A stretch of 64,000 nt of DNA from Paenibacillus fonticola DSM 21315 (GCF_000381905.1 NZ_KB907260.1:92678-156677), one strand, 5' to 3'. Numbered from the stretch's first letter, positions 1 through 8,789 are shown. Numbers and translations are program-made. The notes: a model not told the origin generated them from the sequence alone.

Positions 1-275
1 TATTCGAAATCGGTATAGCGCTTCTGCGCTTTTGTCGTCGCGAAGAAAAAGCGGCTGCCGCTGTATTTCTCTTTAACCTCCCGGAAAGAATCATGGTATT
101 CAATATTTACCGCATACCAGTAATCAAGCCCTGCACGCTTCAAAGTAGCATCGTCCGTACGGAAGCCAAGCGGGCGTACCAAATGCAAATGAATGCCCGT
201 AGCTGCACAGGTACGGGCAATATTCCCCGTATTTGCGGGTATTTCCGGTTCAACAAGTACAATATGCAACGTCAT
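1..275 (-). CDS. trmL: tRNA (cytidine(34)-2'-O)-methyltransferase TrmL, C-terminus beyond window
   Basis: Only the first 91 codons are inside the window; the gene runs off the left edge. The N-terminus reads MTLHIVLVEPEIPANTGNIA, the typical opening of the TrmL branch of SPOUT methyltransferases, with the NTGNIAR segment at the start of the trefoil-knot domain. The family 2'-O-methylates the wobble base of certain leucine tRNAs. A GTGAGGATC ribosome site sits 6-8 bases before the ATG. The gene follows serC on the same strand but lies beyond that gene's terminator, so it probably has its own promoter. Confidence 0.85.
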   Translation of the reverse strand, partial: MTLHIVLVEPEIPANTGNIARTCAATGIHLHLVRPLGFRTDDATLKRAGLDYWYAVNIEYHDSFREVKEKYSGSRFFFATTKAQKRYTDFE

Positions 276-571
276 AATTCACAGATCCTCACTAATTACA
301 AATTTGAGCTTATTCAAATCCATTCATCTCATTCTCGATTTTTTCCATGTCTCTTTTATCGTATTCCATCGTTGTTACGTTTTCATCGTTTGTTTTACTT
401 GTCTATTATAGCAGCAAAACAATATTCCCCAAACAAAAACCTCCCGCCAACCTTGTTGGCGAGAGGCATACTCTATTCAGCGGGGGAAATCCTTTATGAT
501 ATCCTTCCAGGATACTCCACGTTGGTCTCCTCAGCTGTTTTACACGCAATGCATAAACCAGTTTCCGCTGC
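276..571. other. trmL-serC intergenic spacer
   Basis: Apart from the serC terminator at 431-466 I see no gene here. The reading frames crossing it lack a plausible ribosome site or family resemblance. Confidence 0.5.
431..466 (-). terminator. rho-independent terminator of serC
   Basis: On the minus strand CCTCTCGCCAAC (466-455) pairs with GTTGGCGGGAGG (451-440) around a 3-base loop, with one G-U pair. It is followed by TTTTTGTTT. It lies about 105 bases after the serC stop. Confidence 0.85.
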
Positions 572-1660
572 TTATCCGTTGGATTTCTGGAACTCTGCCA
601 TGAAGTCAACCAATGCCTTAATACTGTCGTAAGGTACGGCATTGTAGATCGAAGCGCGCAAGCCGCCAACGCTACGGTGCCCTTTCAATCCGACGAAGCC
701 TTCTTTCTCGGACTCCTTCACGAATTGCTTCTCCAGCTCCTCCGAAGCCAGACGGAAGGTGACGTTCATCAGCGATCGGCTGTCATTATCGGCACATCCG
801 CGGTAGAATCCACCGCTATTGTCAATCGCGTTGTACAGAAGCGCCGCTTTCTCCTGGTTCTTCTTCTCGATGCCTTCAAGCGAGCCTTGCTCTTCGATCC
901 ACTTCAACACTTGGTTTACCATGTAGATCGAGAAAGAAGGCGGTGTATTATATAGAGAATTGTTGCCTGCATGCGTGTCGTAGCGCAGCATCGTCGGCAG
1001 GTGCTTTGGTGAATCTTGCAGCAGCTCCTCACGAGCGATGACTACGGTTACGCCGGACGGCCCCAAATTCTTTTGGGCGCCAGCATATACCATGCCGAAT
1101 TGCGTAAGATCGAATGGACGGGACAGAATGTCACTGGACATATCTGCGATCAGCGGAATGCTGCCTGTATCCGGGAAGCACCTGAACTGAGTTCCTTCGA
1201 TCGTCTCATTGGATGTGATATGCAGATATGCTGCATTGTCCGGCAAATTCAGATGGCTCAGATCAGGCAGACTCATAAATTTGCTCTCTTTGGATGAAGC
1301 AGCCTCAAACACCTCGCCGATCAGCTTCGCTTCTTTAACCGCCTTGCTAGCCCAGCTTCCCGTCATGACGTAACCGGCTGTTTTTCCCTCTGTCAGGAAG
1401 TTCATCGGAATCATGGAAAACTGCGTTGAAGCACCGCCTTGCAGGAACAATACTTTATATCCCTCGGGATTACCGAACAGCTTCAAAAGGCGGCTCGCCG
1501 CTTCATTGTGAGCCTCCTCATAAACTGCTCCACGGTGCGACATTTCCATGATCGACATGCCGGTTCCGCGATAATCGACGAATTCCGCCTGAGCCCGTTC
1601 CAACACTTCTAACGGTAGTGCTGCAGGTCCTGCGTTAAAGTTATAAGCTCTCTTACTCAT
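572..1660 (-). CDS. serC: phosphoserine aminotransferase
   Basis: PLP-dependent fold-type I aminotransferase that converts 3-phosphohydroxypyruvate and glutamate to phosphoserine in serine biosynthesis (it can also act in pyridoxal phosphate synthesis). The protein is 362 aa, the usual length. The N-terminus has the family signature YNFNAGPAALP, and the ADMSSDILSRPFD and GAQKNLGPSG segments around residues 185-208 include the PLP lysine. The ATG at 1660 is chosen because GGACGGGGGAG lies just upstream and the family starts there; an upstream in-frame codon would only add 8 unlikely residues. It is transcribed from a clear sigma-A promoter and closed by its own terminator. Confidence 0.95.
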   Translation of the reverse strand: MSKRAYNFNAGPAALPLEVLERAQAEFVDYRGTGMSIMEMSHRGAVYEEAHNEAASRLLKLFGNPEGYKVLFLQGGASTQFSMIPMNFLTEGKTAGYVMTGSWASKAVKEAKLIGEVFEAASSKESKFMSLPDLSHLNLPDNAAYLHITSNETIEGTQFRCFPDTGSIPLIADMSSDILSRPFDLTQFGMVYAGAQKNLGPSGVTVVIAREELLQDSPKHLPTMLRYDTHAGNNSLYNTPPSFSIYMVNQVLKWIEEQGSLEGIEKKNQEKAALLYNAIDNSGGFYRGCADNDSRSLMNVTFRLASEELEKQFVKESEKEGFVGLKGHRSVGGLRASIYNAVPYDSIKALVDFMAEFQKSNG

Positions 1661-1718
1661 TTCTCCCCCGTCCTCTCTTAACACTTATTTATAGACTTTC
1701 GAAGTTTTGATAAGGTTT

Positions 1719-1747
1719 ATCATAGCAACTATTCTTTTTTCCAGCAA
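1719..1747 (-). promoter_or_regulatory. sigma-A promoter of serC
   Basis: On the minus strand TTGCTG (1747-1742), a 17-base spacer and TATGAT (1724-1719). A TGC just before the -10 gives an extended -10 element. The predicted start is about 50 bases before the serC ATG. Confidence 0.7.
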
Positions 1748-1817
1748 GGTGATATTTCATTTGATTTGATAGTTTGCAGAATTGACACATTAACGCTTCA
1801 TCTTAACAGAGATTTTA

Positions 1818-2708
1818 TCATGACCCACGGTAGAATTCATATACCCTTGACCAATTTTGGCTCTGTCCAGGCGCTAATTCGATACGGACGAAAATTTCTG
1901 GGGAAACGACGTGCCCTGTACCCCATACCGCGACAGCAGAGACTCGAAAAGAGCTGATTTCCCTAACACTGGCTCCACTCGGCTGATGCAGCAATTCCCA
2001 AATCCATGTGGACGAGCTGGATGGAAATCCGTCTAAAAGGAAGTAAAAGGGCTTATCCGGCGTCCTTTTCCAAGTGACATCTCCTCCTTCAATTACTACG
2101 CCATCCATCGTCCCGGGCTCATCGCTCCAAGGCTGAATCTCAAAAGGAAATCTCAATTTATAGTCCGGTCCAATCGGCTGACGATCTATTCCCAGAAAGT
2201 TATGGTTGTACTCATCTGTCCGGATTTCGCGTAACCCTGTATTCGTTAATTGGTAATCAATCCACAGCTGATTCCCGGTAATAGAGATAGACTTCTCAAG
2301 CCTTGTAGCGTATCCGGCGCAATTGTCGGGATATGTCGTAAATATAATATTCTGCTCGCTTTTCATCTCAGCCTCAATCCGGTAAGGCTGAAGCGAATAA
2401 CTTCGGTAAAATTGATAAGGCTGGATATCCGGCCGGGTCAATAGCCCTACTCCAAGCTTAGGAAATTGACCCCCAACTGGCGTATCCTCATAACCGATGG
2501 CTTCCCTTATTGAGAACTCGTTGCACAAACCTTTTCCGCCCGTCCCCTCTCCGACCTGAAGACTTTCCGGCACACAGAAGGTATGGTTGCCTTCACGCAT
2601 AGTGACCCCGGTGATAAAGCCGCTCCAGTCAAAGCGCGTGCCCTTATAATCGCCAACTGCTGCAATATCAATCACCAGGAACTCGTTGCTTAATTGAAAT
2701 CCCATCAT
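1818..2708 (-). CDS. putative galactose mutarotase-like sugar-binding protein
   Basis: A 296-aa protein rich in aromatic and beta-strand segments, resembling the aldose-1-epimerase/galactose-mutarotase superfold seen beside glycosidase genes. Suggestive stretches are EYNHNFLGID near residue 168 and DYKGTRFDWSG near the N-terminus. I assign the superfamily only by overall look, and no catalytic residues are certain. The ATG at 2708 has GAGGAGAGCTG immediately upstream. An open frame continues to 2816, but that part is a low-complexity string of imperfect repeats and is probably not translated. It lies downstream of the GH94 gene on the same strand, across the octanucleotide array, so it may handle anomers of the same sugar. 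Confidence 0.6.
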   Translation of the reverse strand: MMGFQLSNEFLVIDIAAVGDYKGTRFDWSGFITGVTMREGNHTFCVPESLQVGEGTGGKGLCNEFSIREAIGYEDTPVGGQFPKLGVGLLTRPDIQPYQFYRSYSLQPYRIEAEMKSEQNIIFTTYPDNCAGYATRLEKSISITGNQLWIDYQLTNTGLREIRTDEYNHNFLGIDRQPIGPDYKLRFPFEIQPWSDEPGTMDGVVIEGGDVTWKRTPDKPFYFLLDGFPSSSSTWIWELLHQPSGASVREISSFRVSAVAVWGTGHVVSPEIFVRIELAPGQSQNWSRVYEFYRGS

Positions 2709-2854
2709 CAGCTCTCCTCTTCCCCTACTGCCCTTCATAGTACTACCCAGCATACTTAGAATACTTGGAATACTCAACATACGAGGAATGCCCGACATAC
2801 TCGAAAAAACCAGCATACACGGTTTTATGTTTTCTTGGTTTTTAGGCCTATTAA

Positions 2855-2977
2855 CCTTCTAGCCTTCTTACCTTCTTACCTTCTTACCTTCTTACCTTCT
2901 TACCTTCTTACCTTCTTACCTTCTTACCTTCTTACCTTCTAGCCTACTAGCCTTCTAAGCCTTCTAAGCCTTCTAGG
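2855..2977. repeat. octanucleotide tandem repeat array
   Basis: Nine exact copies of CCTTCTTA run from 2863 to 2934. They are flanked by CCTTCTAG, CCTACTAG, CCTTCTAAG and similar variants, about 14 units from 2855 to 2977. On the transcribed (minus) strand the unit reads TAAGAAGG. It lies in the 332-base gap between the GH94 stop and the start of the mutarotase-like gene. The rest of that gap holds only short imperfect repeats. Confidence 0.95.
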
Positions 2978-3040
2978 ATTTTTCGCTTGAAAGCAGAAAC
3001 GCTGGCCCTAGGTTCAATCATCTTCTATTAGATCAGGCTC

Positions 3041-5779
3041 TTACTTCTCTACCAGTATAATATCAATCCGCTCTGTACCGCCTTCTCGTTTTTCAAATAA
3101 AGCTTCCAGCAAAGAGCGTTGAATTAAACACCCCGAACCAAAAGGCACAATTTCCACGTCACTTCTGTTTACTGTTATTGATCCAATCCGATATTGACCA
3201 TATTCGAGAAACTGTAAATTACGATAGGTTATATGCAGCATTCGATCCGCGAACAACGTCTCTACCGCAGCCTCGCCTTGGCCGTCAAACTGCTCTTTGA
3301 CGAGCTTAGGCTCCAGATGCAGATCGCCGTAGCTTCCCTTCACCCCATATACCTCTGACAGTTCGGTCAGCAGCAGCCAACTCGCGGAGCCGGTCAAAAA
3401 CGTATACATTCCGCGGCCTTTTTCATTAATATATTCAGGTATGCCCGGGTACATCCGGCTAAGCTCAAAATGAGTAGAGAGACGGTAGATAGAATCCAGT
3501 ACTTTATACCCCTCTTTTACGAAACCGCGCTTATAAAGCGCATTAGCGTACATGACGGTCATATGGCTGAACATCGCTCCGTTCTCTTTATGACCAAACG
3601 CAAAACCAAAAGCCCTGCCAAGGTTTTGTTGCACCCCGCCAAAATCCGAATTCAAACGGTAGCCGATTTTTTCATCCTTCAGATAGCGATCCGCAGCCTG
3701 TACGATTTTACCAACCTGCTCATCCGTAGCGATACCTCCCATAATGCTGAACACTTGACCAGTAAGTGTCATGCGTACGCCTTGCGGAAATTCACCTTCG
3801 ACCCGCTCGGCATCGTCATTGTAGTAGCCATTAAACCAGGCATATCCTTCTGAACTAGTAATCCATTCATTATGGCGAAGGTGGGAAATCATCCATCTTG
3901 CCTTTCCTCTTAAATCATCCACAACCTCCGAAATTTTCAACTTCCGCTTGTTTCCGCTAACCGAAGGCGTGACTGCATCATAATATCGATAAAGAAGATT
4001 TAGCTTCACATCCACGTTTTCATAATCAACGGGCTCCATAATCGAATCCAGCAGCATCGTCATTTCTTCGGCCAACTCCATCGTTTCCAATCCTGACTTT
4101 TGCTGCAATGCAATGAGCAGCTCCGTTAATTCCAGTAGATTGCTGGCGTAAAATGCGGTAAAGGCCACGCTCTCGCCGCGATTCGGGGCAAGATCAAGCC
4201 CATCATTCCAGTCCGCACCCTCCAGCTTAATATTGTTATGCTCCCCAACATGATAGAATGGTACGATGTTTTGCAGCAATATATGTTCCAAAATGCTGCC
4301 CTCATAGACGCTGCCATCATGAGTTGTCAGCTTATTTCCGCTATCAGCATTCCAGCTCAAGTCGCGCTCCTGACAGCGCTTGACGAAAATGTCCCGGAAA
4401 TACGACTGCGGCTGCAGCAAAATGTCCAGATCACCGCTTTGATGCACATAAAGCAGCGTCGTCAGAAGAGGCCATGCCCCATGATCCATCCATACCCTTG
4501 GAATGTTGTTGCGGTCTGCAATAAACTCACCGGGCTGCGAGCCAATAATTGTCGCATTACTGCCATCAATTCGAACTCCCGCATAATTGTTTATCAGCAG
4601 ATGCCTCACTTCATTTGGTTCCATCACCATCAATGCAAGACAATCCTGCCACAAATCACGCCAGCCCCTGCCTCCCCGGCCATAATCATGATAAGGAAGA
4701 AACGAATTGCCGTACAACCGGCGTAAAATAGGCTGTAGAGTCACCCACTTCCTCCATAAATCCTGCTCTGTATTCCCGGACCGAAACTGGATCGTACCCA
4801 GCTTCTTCCGCCAATAGGCTTCATTCTCCTTCAGCAGCTTCTCAAATTGTACCGCAGATAAATAATTCTGAGCATACTCAGCATCATTTATCCTCCCCTC
4901 AGAAATGATCATCGCCATAATATAAGAAGCAGATTGCCCGGGTAATAATTGTACGGGTGCGAATCGGAGTGCTCCAACAGCCTCGTAACCTTCAAACGAA
5001 ATACCTGCTGCTGCTTGCGGTTCACGGTTGCATACTACAGCTTCCGGCCAGTCCAAAGCCCCGCCTTCCCCGGTAAACTCCTCTTGAACCGGGAACATGC
5101 CGATCGGAGCTTTACCGCTTCCTTCGGCACCGAGAACACTGTAACTTACTTTGTTTATCCGGTGGCCCCTTTCATCAAAAGACAAAGCAGGCTGGACTTC
5201 CACACCAAAGTCCGACACATAAATGCGGTGCAGCAGAGATGTGACATGCCGATGATCCCGGAGATCGTCTGCCGAGCGGCCATATAGAGGAATAGCCGAG
5301 GTCGGTGTTAAATCAAGTGCAGCGCTACCCGTATTCGTTAATGTCACCTTCATTAATTCGACTTTATCATCAGTGACAGGTACAAAGCTCGTAGTTTCGG
5401 CCTTTAGGCCAATCGCAGCATGATGGCGGATAAGCTTATGCCATAAAAAACCGCCCTCCATTTCGTTACGCTCCCGATCTTCTTCAAATTGACTAGCATT
5501 CTGTTTGGCGGAGTTGCCGCATACAGACCACGCTCCATGCCCCTTAATATGAATCCAGAAATTTCGCGAAGCCTTGGAGTTGTGCAGATCACCCGCTGAT
5601 ACGGGCTCCATAAGAAACGTATTATGACCTGATGTCATGCTGCCATGCAGATTCGGCGTAATCGCGGACATCATCCCCGCTTCATTTACTAACGGGAAAT
5701 AGAGATAACTGTTCTTCTCTGGATCCTTTAGCTTAAACACCCCTTCATTTCCTTGAAACTCCCAACGCGACTGTGTCAT
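3041..5779 (-). CDS. GH94-family disaccharide phosphorylase
   Basis: A 912-aa cytoplasmic enzyme of the cellobiose phosphorylase family (GH94), which splits beta-glucosides with phosphate to release glucose 1-phosphate. There is no signal peptide. An N-terminal beta-sandwich (about 1-300) is followed by the alpha/alpha-barrel. The barrel carries YGRGGRGWRDLWQD near residue 365 and ADWNDGLD near residue 525, where the first Asp-rich motif holds the expected catalytic acid. The length fits laminaribiose or cellobiose phosphorylases better than the much larger sophorooligosaccharide enzymes. Laminaribiose phosphorylase is a reasonable guess for this group, but the substrate cannot be read from the sequence. 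RBS AGGAGAA lies 9 bases before the ATG. The 5' region contains a promoter with a LacI-type operator and three repeat families. Confidence 0.85.
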   Translation of the reverse strand: MTQSRWEFQGNEGVFKLKDPEKNSYLYFPLVNEAGMMSAITPNLHGSMTSGHNTFLMEPVSAGDLHNSKASRNFWIHIKGHGAWSVCGNSAKQNASQFEEDRERNEMEGGFLWHKLIRHHAAIGLKAETTSFVPVTDDKVELMKVTLTNTGSAALDLTPTSAIPLYGRSADDLRDHRHVTSLLHRIYVSDFGVEVQPALSFDERGHRINKVSYSVLGAEGSGKAPIGMFPVQEEFTGEGGALDWPEAVVCNREPQAAAGISFEGYEAVGALRFAPVQLLPGQSASYIMAMIISEGRINDAEYAQNYLSAVQFEKLLKENEAYWRKKLGTIQFRSGNTEQDLWRKWVTLQPILRRLYGNSFLPYHDYGRGGRGWRDLWQDCLALMVMEPNEVRHLLINNYAGVRIDGSNATIIGSQPGEFIADRNNIPRVWMDHGAWPLLTTLLYVHQSGDLDILLQPQSYFRDIFVKRCQERDLSWNADSGNKLTTHDGSVYEGSILEHILLQNIVPFYHVGEHNNIKLEGADWNDGLDLAPNRGESVAFTAFYASNLLELTELLIALQQKSGLETMELAEEMTMLLDSIMEPVDYENVDVKLNLLYRYYDAVTPSVSGNKRKLKISEVVDDLRGKARWMISHLRHNEWITSSEGYAWFNGYYNDDAERVEGEFPQGVRMTLTGQVFSIMGGIATDEQVGKIVQAADRYLKDEKIGYRLNSDFGGVQQNLGRAFGFAFGHKENGAMFSHMTVMYANALYKRGFVKEGYKVLDSIYRLSTHFELSRMYPGIPEYINEKGRGMYTFLTGSASWLLLTELSEVYGVKGSYGDLHLEPKLVKEQFDGQGEAAVETLFADRMLHITYRNLQFLEYGQYRIGSITVNRSDVEIVPFGSGCLIQRSLLEALFEKREGGTERIDIILVEK

Positions 5780-5823
5780 TCAATCGTTCTCCTCTCTTTA
5801 AATGCATATATAGCTAATATGTA

Positions 5824-5853
5824 AATATAAAAAGTGAATCCATTCCATTTCAA
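5824..5853 (-). promoter_or_regulatory. possible proximal promoter of the GH94 gene
   Basis: On the minus strand TTGAAA (5853-5848), 18 bases, TATATT (5829-5824). It lies about 45 bases before the ATG and has no operator-like palindrome. It could give basal expression besides the regulated promoter farther upstream. Confidence 0.35.
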
Positions 5854-5946
5854 ACTACGTAGGATTAAAAAACTTCAGTTCAACGTGGCATCCTCGCAGT
5901 TATTTTCATTGATTCATTAAACTTAAACGCTGAGCTATCTGGATGG

Positions 5947-6003
5947 GTTGAATAAGTTGAATAATCTGAATAATCTGAAGGAGCTGAAGGAGCTCAACTG
6001 AAG
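5947..6003. repeat. 9-10 bp degenerate tandem repeat
   Basis: Consecutive variants of TTGAATAA(G/TC) that drift into TGAAGGAGC, about five to six units. It lies in the predicted long 5' leader of the GH94 gene. Confidence 0.6.
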
Positions 6004-6102
6004 ACTGAATTCATCAAGCTGAAACGATAATCATCGCAACCAACCTAAAACAAAAACCAAATAAACTTAAACACATATTATAGTGATGATTATCTAATAA
6101 CC

Positions 6103-6171
6103 ACCTAATAACAATCTTCATAACCATCTAATAACAATCCTCATAACCATCTAATAACAATCCTCCGAAAC
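6103..6171. repeat. 23-bp tandem repeat ending in the operator
   Basis: Three units of period 23 start at 6103, 6126 and 6149. Each contains CTAATAACAATC followed by TTCATAACC or close variants. The last unit diverges into the CGAAACCGGTTTCG palindrome. Confidence 0.8.
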
Positions 6172-6179
6172 CGGTTTCG
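6166..6179. promoter_or_regulatory. LacI/GalR-type operator palindrome
   Basis: CGAAACCGGTTTCG is a perfect 14-bp palindrome with the central CpG typical of operators of LacI-family sugar repressors. It falls at about +2 to +15 of the predicted GH94 promoter, a position where a bound repressor would block initiation. No LacI-family regulator gene is in this window. Confidence 0.65.
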
Positions 6180-6187
6180 ATAAAGCC

Positions 6188-6216
6188 ATTATTGCACCCC
6201 TATTTCTTATTGTAAA
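6188..6216 (-). promoter_or_regulatory. regulated promoter upstream of the GH94 gene
   Basis: On the minus strand TTTACA (6216-6211), 17 bases, AATAAT (6193-6188), with TGC just before the -10. Transcription would start near 6181, giving a leader of about 400 bases that contains the 23-bp and 10-bp repeats. Confidence 0.65.
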
Positions 6217-6458
6217 GTACTTTTTTAATACTTTTTAACTCGACTTTCGCAGATTGAAGTCTATAAACAAACCTTCATGTAACTGGGAGAACTGTCTGGC
6301 ATCCGTCTCCTAGAATTGACAATGTAAGCATGCTAGGGCTTATTACCTGCTTTTGTGACGATATCTCGTTTATCCGATCGAGCAGTTGATGTTGAGCAGT
6401 TTGCTGCTGAGCAGTTGCTGCTTAACAGTCGCCCAGTCCAGAATGACAATTTATGAAG
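6217..6458. other. spacer between the GH94 promoter and the 52-bp array
   Basis: No gene, RNA motif or terminator recognised. A few short repeats of GAGCAGTT(G/T) occur around 6380-6425. Confidence 0.4.
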
Positions 6459-7096
6459 TATGAAAAATCATACACATTCAACCAACGTTGCGCCCTATCC
6501 AGGTTTTGTGTCTGAAATATCATACACATTCAACCGTGTTGCGCCCTGATCCTGGTTTTGTACTTGAAAAATCATACACATTCAACCGCGTTGCGCCCTG
6601 ATCCTGGTTTTGTACTTGATAAATCATACACATTCAACCAACGTTGCACCCTATCCAGGTTTTGTGTTTGAAATATCATACACATTCAACCGTGTTGCGC
6701 TCTGATCCAGGTTTTGTGCTTGAAAAATCATACACATTCATCCGCGTTGCGCCCTGATCCTGGTTTTGTACTTGATAAATCATACACATTCAACCGCGTT
6801 GCACCCTATCCAGGTTTTGTGTTTGAAAAATCATACACATTCAACCAACGTTGCGCCCTATCCAGGTTTTGTGTCTGAAATATCATACACATTCAACCGT
6901 GTTGCGCCCTGATTCTGGTTTTGTATTTGAAAAATCATACACATTCAACCGTGTTCCGCTCTGATCCAGGTTTTGTGTTTGAAAAATCATACACATTCAA
7001 CTGCATTGCGCCTGATCCAGGTTATATATTTGAAATATCATACACATTCAACCGTGTTGCGCTCTGATCCTGGTTTTGTGTTTGAAATATCATACA
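6459..7096. repeat. 52-bp tandem repeat array, about 12 units
   Basis: The landmark CATACACATTCAACC recurs at 6469, 6521, 6573, 6625, 6677, 6729, 6781, 6832, 6884, 6936, 6988 and 7039, with a decayed copy at 7091. The period is 52, twice 51. Two subtypes are mixed, one with CAACGTTGCGCCCTATCC and one with CGTGTTGCGCCCTGATCC, both followed by (A/T)GGTTTTGT. Units follow directly on one another with no spacer. Arms TTGAA and TTCAA flank the core, so each unit could form a small hairpin. The array lies between the divergent ends of the GH94 control region and the DAHP synthase terminator. Confidence 0.95.
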
Positions 7097-7202
7097 AAAA
7101 CATCGTGTTCAGAAGTTGCCTTTCTTGCGACACCAGGAACTTCTGGCTTCGAGCTTTATAATTTCCGATATCTTAAGAAAAACGTTTATCGATGCAGAAT
7201 CT

Positions 7203-7248
7203 TAAAAAGGCCGAGCCAGGAATACGATGTAATCCTGCTCGACCTTTA
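7203..7248 (-). terminator. rho-independent terminator of aroF
   Basis: On the minus strand AAAGGTCGAGCAGGA pairs with TCCTGGCTCGGCCTTT (one bulge, one G-U), followed by TTTTTAAG. It starts about 45 bases after the aroF stop. Confidence 0.75.
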
Positions 7249-7295
7249 TAACGGACGAATAATGAATTAAATGTAAATATTCGTTCGGCTAAACT

Positions 7296-8333
7296 TTAAA
7301 CGAGCGCCTTAGGCGTATCAAACCGTTTTCCAAGCAATGGGGCCAGCTGCTCCAAATCACGAAGCAAAGCAGCGAACTGATCCGGGAACAACGACTGCAC
7401 GCCGTCGCCAGTCATCGAATTATCCGGGTCCGTATGCATTTCGATGATCAGCCCGTCCGCTCCTGCCGCAACGGATGCTTTCGTCATCGGTTCTACGAGC
7501 TCACGGCGTCCTGTGCCATGGCTCGGATCGGAAATGACCGGCAAATGGCTCAAGCTTTGCAATACCGGAATCGCCGATAGATCAAGCGTATTTCTAGTGT
7601 AGGTTTCAAACGTGCGGATCCCCCGCTCACAAAGCATGACGTTTGGATTTCCGCCTGCCAAAATATACTCCGCCGCATTCAGGAACTCGTCGTACGTTGC
7701 ACTGAATCCGCGCTTCAGCAGCACCGGTCTGCCGCAGGTTCCCAGCTTGCGCAGCAAATCGAAGTTTTGCATATTACGCGTACCTACCTGCAAAATGTCA
7801 GCGTACTCCGCGCAAACATCGACATATTCAGGGGTCATTACTTCGGTAATCGTCAGCAAGCCGTGCTTCTTTCCGGCTTCCGCCATCATGACTAGGCCTT
7901 CAACACCTACGCCCTGGAAGCTGTAAGGCCCTGTACGCGGCTTAAACGCTCCGCCGCGAAGCACTTGTCCTCCCGCCGCTTTCACGAGGCGGGCGATTTC
8001 ATCGATTTGTTCGGCGGATTCTACGGCACAAGGACCACCCATTACGACGAGCTCACCGCCGCCAATTTCTACATCTCCAATTTTAATGACCGTGTTCTCC
8101 GGATGGAAATCGCGGCTGGCCAGCTTGTAAGATTTAGAAATTTTAATGACATTCTCTACATCCTTCATTTGGCGTAAATGCTCCGCAAGCTTCGGCTCGA
8201 TCATACCAATCAATCCGATAACTGTACGGTCATTTCCTCTCGAAACATGAGTTTGTAATCCTTCCTTTTCAATTACTGCGATTATTTCATTAATACGTTC
8301 CTCTGGTGTCTGATTAGAAGTGATTACGATCAT
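7296..8333 (-). CDS. aroF: 3-deoxy-7-phosphoheptulonate (DAHP) synthase, type I-beta
   Basis: First enzyme of the shikimate pathway, condensing phosphoenolpyruvate with erythrose 4-phosphate. The 345-aa protein has an N-terminal ferredoxin/ACT-like regulatory domain (about 1-70), as in Thermotoga-type enzymes, then the TIM barrel. Barrel motifs include GGPCAVES near residue 98, LRGGAFKPRTGPYSFQG near 128 and the metal-site region ISDPSHGTGRRE near 267. No chorismate mutase domain is present. The ATG at 8333 is preferred over one at 8342 because GAGAGGAT lies 8 bases before it and would overlap the upstream one. It has its own promoter and terminator and is flanked by the 52-bp array. Confidence 0.93.
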   Translation of the reverse strand: MIVITSNQTPEERINEIIAVIEKEGLQTHVSRGNDRTVIGLIGMIEPKLAEHLRQMKDVENVIKISKSYKLASRDFHPENTVIKIGDVEIGGGELVVMGGPCAVESAEQIDEIARLVKAAGGQVLRGGAFKPRTGPYSFQGVGVEGLVMMAEAGKKHGLLTITEVMTPEYVDVCAEYADILQVGTRNMQNFDLLRKLGTCGRPVLLKRGFSATYDEFLNAAEYILAGGNPNVMLCERGIRTFETYTRNTLDLSAIPVLQSLSHLPVISDPSHGTGRRELVEPMTKASVAAGADGLIIEMHTDPDNSMTGDGVQSLFPDQFAALLRDLEQLAPLLGKRFDTPKALV

Positions 8334-8443
8334 GATTGTCATCCTCTCATTTTAGTTCTTATTTTTCGATCATCTATGAATCCATTTAATATATTTTGCC
8401 ACTTAGACGCTTGTTCGCTTTGAAGCTTTTAACCACTAAAGTA

Positions 8444-8472
8444 ACTATAACTGAATACATGTACATCGTCAA
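8444..8472 (-). promoter_or_regulatory. sigma-A promoter of aroF
   Basis: On the minus strand TTGACG (8472-8467), 17 bases, TATAGT (8449-8444). The start would be near 8437, leaving a leader of about 100 bases with no recognised riboswitch. Confidence 0.75.
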
Positions 8473-8528
8473 GCTAAACTTCCGCCTAAATAACTTAAGA
8501 GAATGTTGTTACCCTATATTTTTCGAAA

Positions 8529-8574
8529 TTCAAAAATAAAGCTACAAACCCTTTACTATACAGGTTTGCAGCTT
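8529..8574 (-). terminator. terminator of the carbohydrate locus
   Basis: On the minus strand AAGCTGCAAACC (8574-8563) pairs with GGTTTGTAGCTT (8550-8539), followed by TATTTTTG. It closes the operon that runs from the sensor kinase to the glycoside hydrolase. The 215 bases between the hydrolase stop and this site contain imperfect repeats of a TTTGCTGAG core and no convincing gene. Confidence 0.8.
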
Positions 8575-8789
8575 ATTACTTTACCGGAAAACTTTTACAG
8601 CGAGTCGTTTTTGCTTTTCACGCAGCCGACCGATCGCCTTCATGAAGTTCAAACACTGCGCTGGGAGCTGCGCGCGTGCAAAGGCACCGTACTCACTCAT
8701 TTGCTGAGATGCTATGCTCACCATTTGTAAAGGCACTGCTAACTCATCGGCTGAGGCTCTCTGTTCACCTATTTGCTGAGCCACTGCGC

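Noticed and set aside
6459..7096. CRISPR array
   Set aside because: Units follow directly one on another with no unique spacers, and no cas genes are near.
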